NCBI GenBank assembly: GCA_020466095.1
Contig: CM035808.1
Location: forward strand, 2,116,190-2,180,189
Direction: 5' to 3'
Length of the DNA: 64,000 bases
DNA from: Chlorops oryzae
Taxonomy: Eukaryota; Arthropoda; Insecta; Diptera; Chloropidae
This document shows, piece by piece, positions 53,798-64,000 of this stretch. Below the pieces are notes generated by a model. It was not told the origin of the DNA. It saw only the letters and a program-made list of their open reading frames with translations, and made no database searches. The position numbers and the translations under genes were made by a program. Numbering within the stretch: the stretch's first letter is position 1; each line of letters starts with the position of its first letter.

Positions 53798-55352
53798 ATG
53801 ACTACTCTTCGGCCATTCACGTGTGATGATCTCTTTAAATTTAATAATGTTAACTTCGATCCTTTAACGGAAACATATGGATTGTCCTTCTACACGCAAT
53901 ACTTGGCGCGTTGGCCAGAATATTTTCAGGTAAGAACTTAACACTAATATAATAATTATTCATAATTAAAATCTCATAAAATTCTCGCGTCGCAGTGTTT
54001 GTTACCAAACTCCTCCGAAACGGCTAGATCGATTCTTATGAAATTTTGTGTGTATATCGGGTAGGTCTGAGAATCGGCCGTTCCGAACTACGTTTCTTAT
54101 AACGTTCAGCATTCGCTTTCGCATTCTTTTGAACATAGTATTGCATTAAATTCTTTATACAACGTATTGGCTCCTCATGCCTTTCATACAACGTATTGCA
54201 TTAAATTCTTTATACAACGTATTGGCTCCTCATGCCTTTCATACAACGTATTGCATTAAATTCTTTATACAACGTATTGGCTCCTCATGCCTTTCATACA
54301 ACGTATTGTATTAAATGTAATGTGAAATTTATTTTCGGTTATTTGATGATTCCATGTCAGAATAATTTACAATGTAATTTTAATAATTTACACTTCAAGG
54401 CGTCAACCCTTGCCCGTCTCTATTTTGCATGCCTCTTAACCTCAACATATGATCCTATCGAGCAATTCGATGTTTAAGTGCCCGATGTATGAGCACTCTT
54501 ATTTCAAAAAATATTACATTACGTATACGTTCTATTTTAAAAATTAATGAGCTGCTTTATTTAAATTAGTGGAAGACAAATTTGTAATTTTTAAATAAGA
54601 ATAAATATGAAGGAGAGGGAAAAAGACGGATAGACAGATAGAGATGGCGTAATGGAGGGAGAAGCTGCGACGGAGGGTGAGGGTGTGATGGATATAATGG
54701 TCGGTTTGGAGAAAGCATTGAAGAACTCTTAGAAAACAATAAAAGGTCGAAAAAAAGCAAAGAGTTTTAATAAATTACTCCATTTGCAGGTTGCTGAATC
54801 TCCCAGTGGCCAAATCATGGGATACAGTAAGTAAAGCTTTGTCAAACCCCAAAGTCTATTAATCGAATTCGTACATTTTTAGTAATGGGAAAGGTTGAAG
54901 GACATTTAGAGAACTGGCACGGTCATGTAACTGCTCTTACAGTGTCTCCGGACTATCGTCGTCTAGGCTTGGCAGCTCTTCTAATGAATTTTCTTGAAGA
55001 TGTTTCAGAAAAGTATATATCTATTTGGTCGGAGATCCTTATTTTATATACATATTATTTTCTTCCACAGAAAACGTGCCTATTTCGTAGACCTATTCGT
55101 GCGGAAGAGTAATCAAGTTGCGATCAATATGTATCACAATTTAGGTTACGTTATTTACCGAACAATACTGGACTACTATTCTGGGGAAAACGATGAAGAT
55201 GCTTATGGTAAAACCTATGGCCAAAAAAACTATTATAATTTCTTATCAATTTCTCGAACGTTCTAGATATGCGGAAGGCGCTGTCTCGAGATCTCGAGAA
55301 GAAATCGATTATACCGTATAAGCAGCCAGTACGATTTGAAGATCTTGACTGA
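53798..55352 (+). CDS. Naa20: N-alpha-acetyltransferase 20, NatB catalytic subunit (spliced gene span)
   Basis: GNAT-fold enzyme that acetylates N-termini beginning Met-Asp, Met-Glu, Met-Asn or Met-Gln, working with the NAA25 auxiliary subunit. Exons 53798-53929, 54790-54826, 54883-55012, 55071-55207 and 55267-55352 join in phase to 522 nt (173 aa), close to the ~178 aa usual for the family. The start reads MTTLRPFTCDDLFKFNNVN. The acetyl-CoA loop is visible as RRLGLAALLM (family R/Q-x-x-G-x-G/A), preceded by HGHVTALTVSPDYR. VDLFVRKSNQVAINMYHNLGY is the conserved core and the C-terminus is IIPYKQPVRFEDLD. Exon 2 is only 37 nt. Intron 1 holds a 55-bp tandem repeat. Confidence 0.95.
54136..54312. 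repeat. 55-bp minisatellite, about 3 units, in Naa20 intron 1
   Basis: Near-perfect tandem copies of a unit containing TTTATACAACGTATTGGCTC and CTCATGCCTTTCATACAACG, with a diverged fourth end. Units look identical, implying recent expansion. Confidence 0.85.
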
Positions 55353-56403
55353 TATTAAATATAAATTTATATTTATTTCTTTTCCTCTTGAATTTTAGTT
55401 TAGTTTTAATTGCCTGTACCTTTGTTTGATTCCACTCTGCTTTGCACGTAAAAAATTTCAAAATCGGTTTTAATTCATTTCAGTAATTAATATGTATATA
55501 ATCTATCCAATTATGGTTCGTTCTTTTTTTGTATTCTTTTTACTAAACGTGCTAAAAATATACTTGAAACTTTCGATTTACTATTGTTTACAAAACATCC
55601 AGCCCTCTATAAATAGCTGATTCGAAAATTTTGTAAATCTAACTAAAGAATACCATACTTAGAGAAGTACATTTGTACGATTCTCCCAACTTAAATGTCA
55701 CATAGTTTGTATCGATTTCCACCTTAACTAAGCGACCTACAGATAAAGGTAAATAACCTTACTACAATGTCTCCTCGAATTGAGACGAATCGAAGTTATA
55801 CGTGTTCAAATTTCTTTTATAACTATTTTATCAAAAAATTTTTCAAATATTCTTCACAGATTTCAATACGCCAGCTACGTGAAATGCAGCAATTAACCAA
55901 TTAGATTTAATAAATTATTGAAGCGTCAAAGAATTGGAAAATTTCAAGAGAACAATTTTAATATTATAGGTACATATATAAATACGCCAGAAAATGATCA
56001 TCCAAAAAAGGAATAAAATTTAGGATTTATTACATATGTAATAAGTAAATTATAATAATATATATAAAAAAAAGATAAAAAAAATTGAAAAATAAAAGAT
56101 TCATTAAACAAATTTTATTAGTAATAACAATTAAAATGCAAAAAAAAAAGCTTCAAACTTTGCAAAAAATGTCAATTATGCAAAAAAAAATGTAATTACT
56201 TCTGTTTTCATTTAATTTCTCTTATTATAAGAAATAAATATTTGTAAAGAAAAAGAAGATTCAAGTGAAATAAAAAATTTTATTGTTTAAGATTACATCA
56301 CATGCAAACTTTAACCTCCTGAAAATTGATAGCAAACAAATTATAATTTTCTTGTAATTTACGCTCAAATCTTAAAAGTAATTAATTAACACGGTACTTT
56401 GCA
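55353..56403. other. Naa20 3' flank and intergenic
   Basis: AT-rich with several AATAAA sequences. No gene or repeat structure recognised. Confidence 0.5.
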
Positions 56404-57645
56404 TCAACGATCATCCGCCTCCAAGAACTCCACTTCTTCGTGCAAATTCAGAAATGTTGTCTGGCAGTGCTGACACAAACTATCGTTTATTATAACGCTC
56501 TGTCTGCGTAGGGTTCCAAGACTAGCTTCAAAGAGTATATCATCGATTGCTTTTTTGGCAAAGATCTTTTGATCACCGCTCAACTGCTTGAACTGCATTG
56601 CCCAAGCGCGTGAATATATCTCAGATGCATCCTCATCCGGCTTGATGGATTGAAGCTTGATTGTTCCTTCGCGACATGATTTGACAAACGTTCAGAATTT
56701 TGATTTTGTTTTTGATTTTGATTTGATTGAATGGATTGATTGAATTGCTTAACTTCTGACGGTGAAGCCGGGCAGACATCAAAGAATTTATATTCACCAG
56801 ATAAAAATGAGTCCAATTCTTCCTCACTTTGCGGACAGTCTTTCATATTTCCGGTAGACGACTTAAAGGGAAAAATTAAGAGTTTGAAGTAATCTTTTGT
56901 ATTTGTATAATTAAAAAATTACTTGATCATTTTAACCTCAACATTATTTTCAACGGCTTAAACCTCTTGAGAATTATACACTAAAGTTAAAGAAAGTTTC
57001 CTATTACACTACAATTTTGAGACAGTTGTTCGCGAATAATGTTCGAAATTTCTTATATGTCATTAACACATTTGAAATTTAAAACACTGTTAACATTCGA
57101 ATTTCTAAAATTTTAATACCAGAATTTTAAATTTGAAAATGTTTGCTCAAGGGTCAGGGTTAGGATGTTCGCACATGTTTGCACATCGAGCACATGCATG
57201 ATGGTAGTCTTGTACGAATGTCGAACGAAACGATGGAAATGAAAGAGCCGTTATAAAACATACCTGACTTTCATCGGCACTGAGAAAGCTTAAATCGGTT
57301 TTCATTCTCTTCTGCGGATTTTCAAAAATAGGATCCATAAATGTAAAGTAATTATACCACCAAAGGGTCGGTTCTTCTATGGATGCGCCGTATTGCTCAA
57401 CTAAGCGTTGTCGTTTCTTCTTTTCTCGCCGATAGCCGCCGCGAAATCCATTGATCTTTCGTCTAACGTCGAGTTCTGTGGCGTTTACATCAATTTTTTG
57501 TAATATTTGTAATAGTTCAGCGTAGCCTTTGTCCTTCTTAACTTTATGGCCATAATCCTCTCTGTTGTGATCCCAAAGCTTCAGGATGACGGCGATAGCA
57601 ATCAATAAATTCGAGTAAGAATTTCCTTTCCAATTTCATGGCCAT
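56404..57645 (-). pseudogene. MADF/BESS-type DNA-binding protein gene with two frame breaks
   Basis: Starts at 57645 (MAMKLERKFLLEFIDCYRRHP), the start of a MADF (Myb/SANT-like) domain. The expected continuation KLWDHNREDYGHKVKKDKGYAELLQIL lies in another frame; one extra base near 57582 separates them. The domain continues to TLWWYNYFTFMDPIFENPQKRMKTDLSFLSADESQ, then a donor at 57264 and an acceptor at 56861 join in phase to SSTGNMKDCPQSEEELDSFL. A second frame change, between a Gln/Asn-rich run (about 56690-56730) and IKPDEDASEIYSRAWAMQFK, is needed to reach a BESS-like helix (LSGDQKIFAKKAIDDILFEA) and the stop at 56404. Either a recently decayed gene or two assembly indels; splice sites and most of the frame remain good. 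Family members are fly transcription-factor-like proteins. Confidence 0.7.
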
Positions 57646-58102
57646 TTTTTTTTTTTTTGGAATTCTCTCATTAAGAAACTACGGTGCTCAAAGAAGTTGT
57701 AATTCTTGCACGACAACCATTACTGACATTTGTCTCGATTTAACCCAGCAGGAAATTTGCTTTTAAGTCACCCTGAAAGAACCGATGACTTTGGAGAGAT
57801 TATGCATGACATTTCTTAGGACACTTTGTGTGACATTTGTACACAAAATGACAGTGAGCCGTGGGGTTGGAAAAAGTCGCTGGTGACGATTAGCAGGAAA
57901 TTTTGCGGCTAGAGGGTGCGAGAGCGAAAAAGCATTTGAGAGCAGTGCATGGTATTTTCTCTCTAAATGTTAATTCGTAGAAATCGTTTGAAAACTCTCT
58001 TCTCTTTGAATATTTCCAATATTTTTAAAAATCTTTTTTTTTTTTTACAATTATTTTTTGTCTCAAGCCGGGCGAGTCCGCATTCACTGCGCCACTTCAT
58101 GC

Positions 58103-58463
58103 CAGTGATGCCAGATTGTGGGTTTTTCCCCATATTTTGGGTTTTTTCACTCAAAAAACGTGACATGGGGAAAAGTATGGGTAATTTTATATCGAAATTT
58201 ATGCACTACATTTAAGGTACATTTACTACTACAATTTTAAGTTACTTTTTTTTTTTTGTTATTTTCTTGATACTTTTATTAAAATATTAAAATATTGAAA
58301 TATTGCGTTTAAATCCAATGTTCAATTTTGAAATCGGTACGCCCATATTTTCAAAAAATCATTCTGGGTTTTTTCGTGGGTTTTTATTTTTTGAAAATGG
58401 GGAAAAATGGGTTTTTTTCCAATATATGAGGGTTTTTTTTATCGATAAAATCTGGCATCACTG
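58103..58463. mobile_element. 361-bp hAT-like MITE nested in copy B
   Basis: CAGTGATGCCAGATT...AATCTGGCATCACTG style ends with exact 8-bp duplication CTTCATGC (58095-58102 and 58464-58471). Interior has repeated TGGGTTTTTT/GGGGAAAA. Confidence 0.9.
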
Positions 58464-58537
58464 CTTCATGCTAACACTCAACTGGCGCTAAAACCTTATT
58501 TAAATTTCAGTAGCCAATGAGATTTAAGCACATGAAC

Positions 58538-59586
58538 CAGGGACCGTATCAGTTATAACTTTTATAATAAAAGTTTAACAAAAACAGACAATTTTTGACT
58601 TTTATTTTATTTGAAAAAATTTCACTGTTAAATATTGACTTTTATGTTTCTAGTCAAACGATAACTTTTAAACTGAGACAAATATTTTTTTTTGTCAAAA
58701 ATAAAAGTCTTTGCGAGATAAAAATTCAACCATTTATCAAATTTTAAGAAATTTGGTACCAATCGATAGGTTGTAAATTCTTGGATACTACAAGTTTTAA
58801 CCTATCGATTGGTATCAATTTTATTTAAATTGGATAAATGGTTGAATTTTAATCTCGCAAAGACTTTTATTTTTGACAAAAAAATATTTGTCTCAGTTTA
58901 ACAGTTATCGTTTGACTGAAAAACTAAAAGTCTTTACTTATTAGTTAATTTTAGACTTTTTTGAAAGAAGTTAAAAAAATAAAAGGCATCCAAGAATCTC
59001 ATAGAGAATGGCCTGAGGATTACAATGGTATCAAAATTTTTCTGTGTGTAAATTTTTTGCTGCTGCTTTTTAAAATTTTGAAAAACATCGAAACTGTTAT
59101 TTTCAGTCCCTGATATTTTCAGCTTTGTCGCTATTTACACCGTCAAAAATTTCGAAAAATTAATTTTCCTTGTAAGCGATGAATGGACTTTCTTCTTTCT
59201 GTTATCGAGCGTGTTCTCATTGCCTTTCTTATAATTTGAACACTTAACAAAATCATTAGAATTTTCAATTTTTCACGACTTTGTTAAAATAGCTTTATTG
59301 AATAAAAAAAAAAAAAAAATCCAACTAAATGAGATTACCATTTTGCATATCTAATAAGCTATCTTCTTTTTCGAGTCTTTGGGGTCCGTTTCCAATTTTC
59401 GTATGTATTACATATTTGAGTAAATTCTTTCCATATTCAGGTAGGTTTTTGAATTTAGAATTCTCTATCGGATTCTAGGAAAAAAAAGGTATAAAATTCG
59501 TATGGTTTTTTTGTTCTGTGTGTAAATTTTTTGCTGCTGCTTTTTAAAATTTTGAAAAACATCGAAACTGTTATTTTCAGTCCCGG
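58538..59586. mobile_element. ~1.05-kb hAT-like element nested in copy B
   Basis: Starts CAGGGACCG and ends CAGTCCCGG, flanked by exact 8-bp ACATGAAC (58530-58537 and 59587-59594). Contains a large inverted repeat (58640-58770 against 58797-58925, e.g. CTATCGATTGGTA) and a 70-bp direct repeat of its right end at 59040-59109 and 59514-59583. Confidence 0.8.
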
Positions 59587-59725
59587 ACATGAACAGCATG
59601 CTTCTGCGATGCCATTTTCCCCCAAAATGGCATCTATATGTTCCAGGTGAAATTACGGATGTTTCTTTCCTTCTGGAGGTATTTGCCTGATGGGAACGAT
59701 AGCATTCGAGATATTAGGGATATTC

Positions 59726-59888
59726 ACAAAGGCGTGTTAAAAACGTTAGAAAGTCGGAAAATCGGAAAATTGCGACTTCTTCAAAAAATTTTAAATTTTT
59801 TTTGAATCTTTTACAACATTTTAAGCAGATAAAATTTTCCGATTTTCCGACTTTACTATTTTCCGACGGCTTTGTGAATACCCCTATA
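59726..59888. mobile_element. ~160-bp MITE with GGGRTATTCACAAAG ends
   Basis: GGGATATTCACAAAG at left, CTTTGTGAATACCCC at right; inner CGGAAAATCGGAAAATT inverted. Confidence 0.75.
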
Positions 59889-60049
59889 GCTTGCGATATC
59901 GTAAGCCATCTTATCGCTTGCGATAATCTGTTACTTTTACGCTATTTACACGTTAAGACATTTTGCTACTAAATTTTGCTTCATTTACATTTTCGAAAAA
60001 GTACTTTTGGAACAAATGCAGCCCTGCATGTTTATTTTGCAGCAACCTT

Positions 60050-60760
60050 GCAATGTCAGCTTGACATTTCCCTTCTTCGCTTATATTTCTCTCTTTCTCG
60101 CACACGAGTATGCATGGGAGCCATGGTAAAATTTTGTTTGTAGTCGTGAATATATACGTTTCGCTGCCATTTTACGAATCGCGCTAGCATCGTGTGTCGC
60201 GTTTGGGTTATTTTCAAAATGGATTTTTGACTTGAAAAAGTGTTAAAATTCGATGGAAAACATTAGCAAAATCTGTTCGATACTCGCGCGCAACTAATTC
60301 GGTAAAAGAAACGCTCGTATTTCAATTAAAAGCGGCCGAAAAACACTACAAACCCGAAAGTAGAACGTACATGTGTTGTTGTTGTTGTAAAGTTCATTTT
60401 GAAGTTATTGAGAAAATTACATATTTAATTATGAATTTCCCTTGTTAACAAATAATAAAAAGGAGACAGTGCAACATATATACGAAAAACGACCGAAAAG
60501 CGTCGTCTTAAGCTGCAAAGCAAAGAAAGTTATGCATTTGAAATCGTTGAACTTTTTCGTCTCGTTTGCTCGTTTGACGAAAAAAAATCGACTCCGCGGC
60601 GTTTGCCAAAAGCGTCAACGAAGAAGTTAAAGTACTCAAAATAAAAATGCTCAACCGAAAGAAAGCATAAAGGAAAAGTTTTATAAACGGAAACGAAAGC
60701 GCGAAAAATTCGTATGAAAAGCGAGCGAAAAGCCTTCCATCTGCCTGCCTGTCTTAAGTA
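60050..60760 (+). promoter_or_regulatory. Possible 5' UTR/first exon of a gene beyond the window
   Basis: Locally richer in CG dinucleotides and free of repeats; a good donor TTAA|GTAAGTTCGG lies near 60756. No coding start with family support. A plus-strand gene to the right would fit, but nothing downstream in the window confirms it. Confidence 0.25.
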
Positions 60761-60956
60761 AGTTCGGAGACGTCTCTTTCCTTTTCAGACGATTTCTTTG
60801 TTTTTGACATGATTTCTAAAATGATTTCACATATGATTGCCTTGAACGAATCTCGCAACCGGAATTATTAAGATCCTTGTTCGGAGGGATGGTACATCTT
60901 TTTTTTTATGTCTGAGCATATTGTGTCAAACTTGAGTTGAGACAAGTTAGACTGGA

Positions 60957-61345
60957 CAATAGTGGGACTCATGCAGCTTCGCAAATTGTGGGAAATGAGA
61001 AATTTGTCACACAACTGTCAAAATTTATATGAAAATTTACGATGGGAAAAGTTGCGAAGGCATTTGCGAAGCTGCATGAGTACCACTAGTGGGACTCATG
61101 CAGCTTCGCAAATTGTGGGAAATGAGAAATTTGTCACACAACTGTCAAAATTTATATGAAAATTTACGATGGGGAAAAGTTGCGAAGGCATTTGCGAAGC
61201 TGCATGAGTACCACTAGTGGGACTCATGCAGCTTCGCAAATTGTGAGAAATGAGAAATTTGTCACAATAACTGTCAAAATTTATATGAAATTTTTACGAT
61301 GGGAAAAGTTGCGAAGGCATTTGCGAAGCTGCATGAGTACCACTA
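60957..61345. mobile_element. Three tandem copies of a ~126-bp hairpin MITE
   Basis: Each unit runs TAGTGGGACTCATGCAGCTT ... AAGCTGCATGAGTACCACTA with an AACTGTCAAAATTTATATGA core. Units begin near 60957, 61085 and 61213, differ by only a few bases, and share the junction CCACTAGTGGGACTC. Confidence 0.9.
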
Positions 61346-61411
61346 ATATTTTGTCTATTCCCTTAACTTGTTTCTTTTAGGATTACGTTCGATTGATGCT
61401 TCCTTTTCCAT

Positions 61412-62237
61412 TCAGCTTCCATCACTTCCAATATAAATACCTTCACTATATGCCAAAAAAGGTGGATGCTTGGCACTGCAATACCAGTTCTTTGATTGGT
61501 TTCCCAATTTTGGCAGTAGCGATGGTCTTTCGATGATTTTTCCTGACCACCAAAAGTGCTTAAGCTCATCCAATTCCATTTCACACAATGTGAGCAGTTC
61601 ATCGGTGCAACGACTGCACTGAAGATCGGATTTTAAGGTTTTATCCCACCAAATTTCAATTTCTTGTCGGACTTGTTGTATATAGGGTTTGATGTTCTGG
61701 CGCTTGAGTTCCTCACAACGTTCCAGCTCCATGTAAAGCATGTCGTATGTTCTCTGCTTGTACTCGTCTTCTTCTCTCTTCATACGGAGTATTGAGACGA
61801 TCCCACAATGCAGGCAATTTCTGACGGATGCTATCGATGCGCATTTTTAATTCTTCCACCTGCTCTGCAAAGTGTTCGCGCATTTTATTTAAATTTTCGA
61901 ACGTCTCTTGAGTTAGATCGATCTGTCGATGATTGAGAAGTCGTTCGTCTGCTTCATTATTGATGGTTATTTCCAAGAATTTGCAAATCTTGCTTTATCT
62001 CCCTGCGTAATTTCACCGTAATTCCTTCATTCGATTGATGCGCTCCTCCTTAAGTTGATCTAGATAGTTTCGAAACTCTTCAAGTTCGTTGGCTGTCGGC
62101 AATGGATCGTCCAACAGTGGATGCAGTGGTTCACCTAGTTCCTCACAAAGGCTCTCCTGTTCGAGTAATAGATGGCAAATTTGCTCCCGTCGCTGGCCAT
62201 CCATCTTCTTCTGGATGACCATTAATGAAATCCTCAA
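61412..62237 (-). pseudogene. Degenerate PRC1/Ase1/feo-like (microtubule cross-linker) copy
   Basis: Three overlapping reading frames spell one PRC1-family segment: ICHLLLEQESLCEELGEP...DDPLPTANELEEFRNYLDQL; then INNEADERLLNHRQIDLTQETFENLNKMREHF...LPALWDRLNTPYEER; then YKQRTYDMLYMELERCEELK...IEIWWDKTLKSD...ELLTLCEMELDELKHF. At least three indels (near 62013, 61977 and 61770-61790) break the frame. There is no intron across ~800 bp and both the N-terminal part and the conserved spectrin/C-terminal part are missing. PRC1 proteins bundle antiparallel spindle microtubules in cytokinesis. Best read as a truncated, possibly retrotransposed, pseudogene; a real gene with assembly errors is less likely because the ends are absent. 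Confidence 0.75.
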
Positions 62238-63531
62238 TAATTTATTGCTTTTCTAAGGACTTCATTACGAGACGATCATGATGATGAAGCTTATGGAGGT
62301 TGGACACGCATGTTTCGCGATCATGTGATGTTGGTTGGATAAATTAAACTCCAAGGTTTTCAAAACAACTATAATTTTAGTTATGCTTTTTGTTTCATTA
62401 CTCTTATCACCTTCAAAAAGAAGGTAAGAAGCATATAGTACTATAGATGGCACTTGGCAAAAAACGTGTGTGTTGAATTGAAGTAGGCCCCCCTGTGCAT
62501 GCATTCTTATGGGAAAATCAAAAACGTAGCACGCCCCCTGAAAATTCCGGTTCCGGTCTAACAAATATTTTATAATCTTGTAACATGAACTAAAATATCT
62601 TTTAAAAATCAGTTATATATAAGTGTTAATCAATGGTTTTTCATAAGAACTAATTTTATTTTTCAGCAAAATATGTTATTTTTATAAAATCAAAAATAAT
62701 TAGATAAAATTTTGCTCATATTATTGAGGAACGATAAAGCAGAGTGCTCATGTGTCGAATATGACCGATTCTCAAAAAGTTTGAATTCCACCACTTCGAT
62801 GGCTGATATAAAATATTCAGTGATATCATAACTAAAATTGCTCGATACATAATTAGTGGCTCAAGTACTTATTACATATCATGATAAATAGAATGCATAA
62901 ACTATATATTTTTGGATCTCTTCTGAATGAAAAGGGTACAGAATTGCATAAACTATCATAAAAAACTTAAAAAGTTTTACATTAAAACGAAAACATTAAA
63001 AAAATTTCAACGCAAGTATGTTTAGTTACAAAATTGAGTGAATACTCCAAAAATTATAGCATCACTAGTTCACCACGGAATTCGGTTGTTGTTGTAAGTG
63101 TCCCCTATATTACTATATGGTAAGAAGCATTAATACTTCTGAAATTGAAGGCTTAGGAGATCAATTCGATATTTACCTATAAACGCTTTAACTGAAACCA
63201 GGTAGCAGCGGTAAAAGGTCATATCTATCAAGTCAAAACAGAAGAGATTAATTTAAGTGAAGAAAAACAATACAAAGGAGCTCCTTCGAGCACACTAACT
63301 GCATCTGAGCGCGCTCCTTGATACCGTTTTGGCATTGTGAAGTTGAACATTTTTAACCAAAACCCAAAGATTCCTTAACTTTATGAATTATTTAATTAGG
63401 CTAGTCTGTAGGATATAAATCTGTAGAATGAAATAAATAAATAATTAAATAAATATTGAAAATAAAAAAGCCAACAGCAATTAATTCTTCAATATTTGAT
63501 CTGCTTAGATATTATGGTACATACAGTAGAG
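62238..63531. other. Intergenic, nothing recognised
   Basis: AT-rich; short ORFs lack family features or codon structure. No inverted-end element found. Confidence 0.45.
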
Positions 63532-63533
63532 TA

Positions 63534-63681
63534 CGGATAAATGCAACACGTTTTTTGCTCGAATTCTTGTGCACTAATGCGTTCTTTGCATTAATCCGTG
63601 CATGTTTTCATGAGATTGCATAAAAAAGGATTCAAAGCACCTTGCACTTATAATATTTTTGCATTTATCCGTAGTTCACTG
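63534..63681. mobile_element. 148-bp TA-flanked mariner-like MITE
   Basis: CAGTAGAGTACGGATAAATG at left and CATTTATCCGTAGTTCACTG at right, with TA on both sides. A similar CAGTAGAGACAAAAGTAC start occurs at 63713. Confidence 0.75.
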
Positions 63682-64000
63682 TATAAAAGTCCGCTTGAGC
63701 TGCACGAACATACAGTAGAGACAAAAGTACTACCTACTGTATTCTTGAATTCGGGTGGTCTTAAAATTGTTGACTAAAGTGTCGCGTCCGTGCACTGTTG
63801 CCCGTTTTTTAAGCGGAATATTCCCCCTGAATATCTCAAAACAAGACCAAAGCTCCCTAAAATTTAATTTTGAAATCTTCGAAAAACAAAAACTTGGTTC
63901 CATATGGTCCCATAAAATATTCCCTCACCACTTTTATGCCCTAAGACTCGACTAAAGATCGCAAAATGTCTTTTAATTTAGGAGAGATTCCCCCAAACTG

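Larger units (their letters stand above)
57744..59694 (-). mobile_element. CCCAG...CTGGG TIR element, copy B, carrying two nested hAT insertions
   Basis: Ends CCCAGCAGGAAATTTGC and GCCTGATGGG. Interior matches the inverse of 19800-20338 (e.g. AGCATTTGAGAGCA, CATTCACTGCGCCACTTCATG, TAAATTTCAGTAGCCAATGAG). Removing the two insertions and their duplicated targets leaves about 525 bp, close to the 539 bp of copy A. Its tRNA-like core has lost a good B box. Confidence 0.75.

Noticed and set aside
60442..60630. 62-aa ORF in the possible 5' UTR
   Set aside because: No family match recalled; short and Lys-rich, as expected by chance here.
60957..61345. CRISPR-like array
   Set aside because: Units are palindromic-ended tandem copies without unique spacers, in an animal genome.
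61156..61380. ORFs over the triplicated MITE
   Set aside because: Repeat-derived frames (LRRHLRSCMSTT) with no independent support.

Overview
The window is eukaryotic nuclear DNA from a higher fly (Diptera: Brachycera, Cyclorrhapha). It is AT-rich, the genes are split by phase-consistent introns with GT/AG (once GC/AG) junctions, and the protein-coding genes read as fly orthologues: a phosphorylase kinase gamma subunit, an alpha-1,6-fucosyltransferase, the NatB catalytic subunit Naa20 and a MADF/BESS-type protein. The repeat landscape (many MITEs, an INE-1/DINE-1-like repeat, tRNA-derived SINE-like units, I/LOA and RTE-type LINE scraps) fits a large acalyptrate genome such as a tephritid. Species cannot be fixed from the sequence alone. 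There are no bacterial operons, CRISPR arrays or intact viral genes.

Layout. 3811-34818 (+): PhKgamma, whose first coding exon is separated from the kinase exons by a 22.4-kb intron packed with repeats; a long low-complexity exon at 31722-32423 is probably an alternative C-terminus. 40892-44873 (-): FucT6, a four-exon type II Golgi fucosyltransferase with a broken LINE in its first intron. 51129-53017 (-): a three-exon gene of unknown name with a helix-hairpin-helix-like motif, a Ser/Asn/Glu-rich tail and a GC-AG first intron. 53798-55352 (+): Naa20, divergent from the previous gene across a 780-bp shared upstream region. 56404-57645 (-): a MADF/BESS-type gene whose frame is broken twice. 61412-62237 (-): a degenerate PRC1/feo-like copy with several frameshifts.

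The rest is dominated by transposon-derived DNA. The most striking pieces are a ~3.36-kb foldback element (8580-11936) whose long inverted arms carry ACATA/TATGT pentanucleotide arrays; five near-identical ~740-bp TTAA-flanked MITEs; a family of TIR elements (CCCAG...CTGGG) with tRNA-like Pol III promoter cores, one copy carrying two nested hAT insertions with clear 8-bp target duplications; and a tandem triplicate of a hairpin MITE at 60957-61345. Several other short palindromic elements have TTA, TA or 8-bp target duplications.

The host genes do not form a pathway. They are housekeeping functions (glycogen phosphorylase activation, N-glycan core fucosylation, N-terminal acetylation) separated by repeats. 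All calls come from reading the sequence; family names rest on recalled family features, not on database searches.
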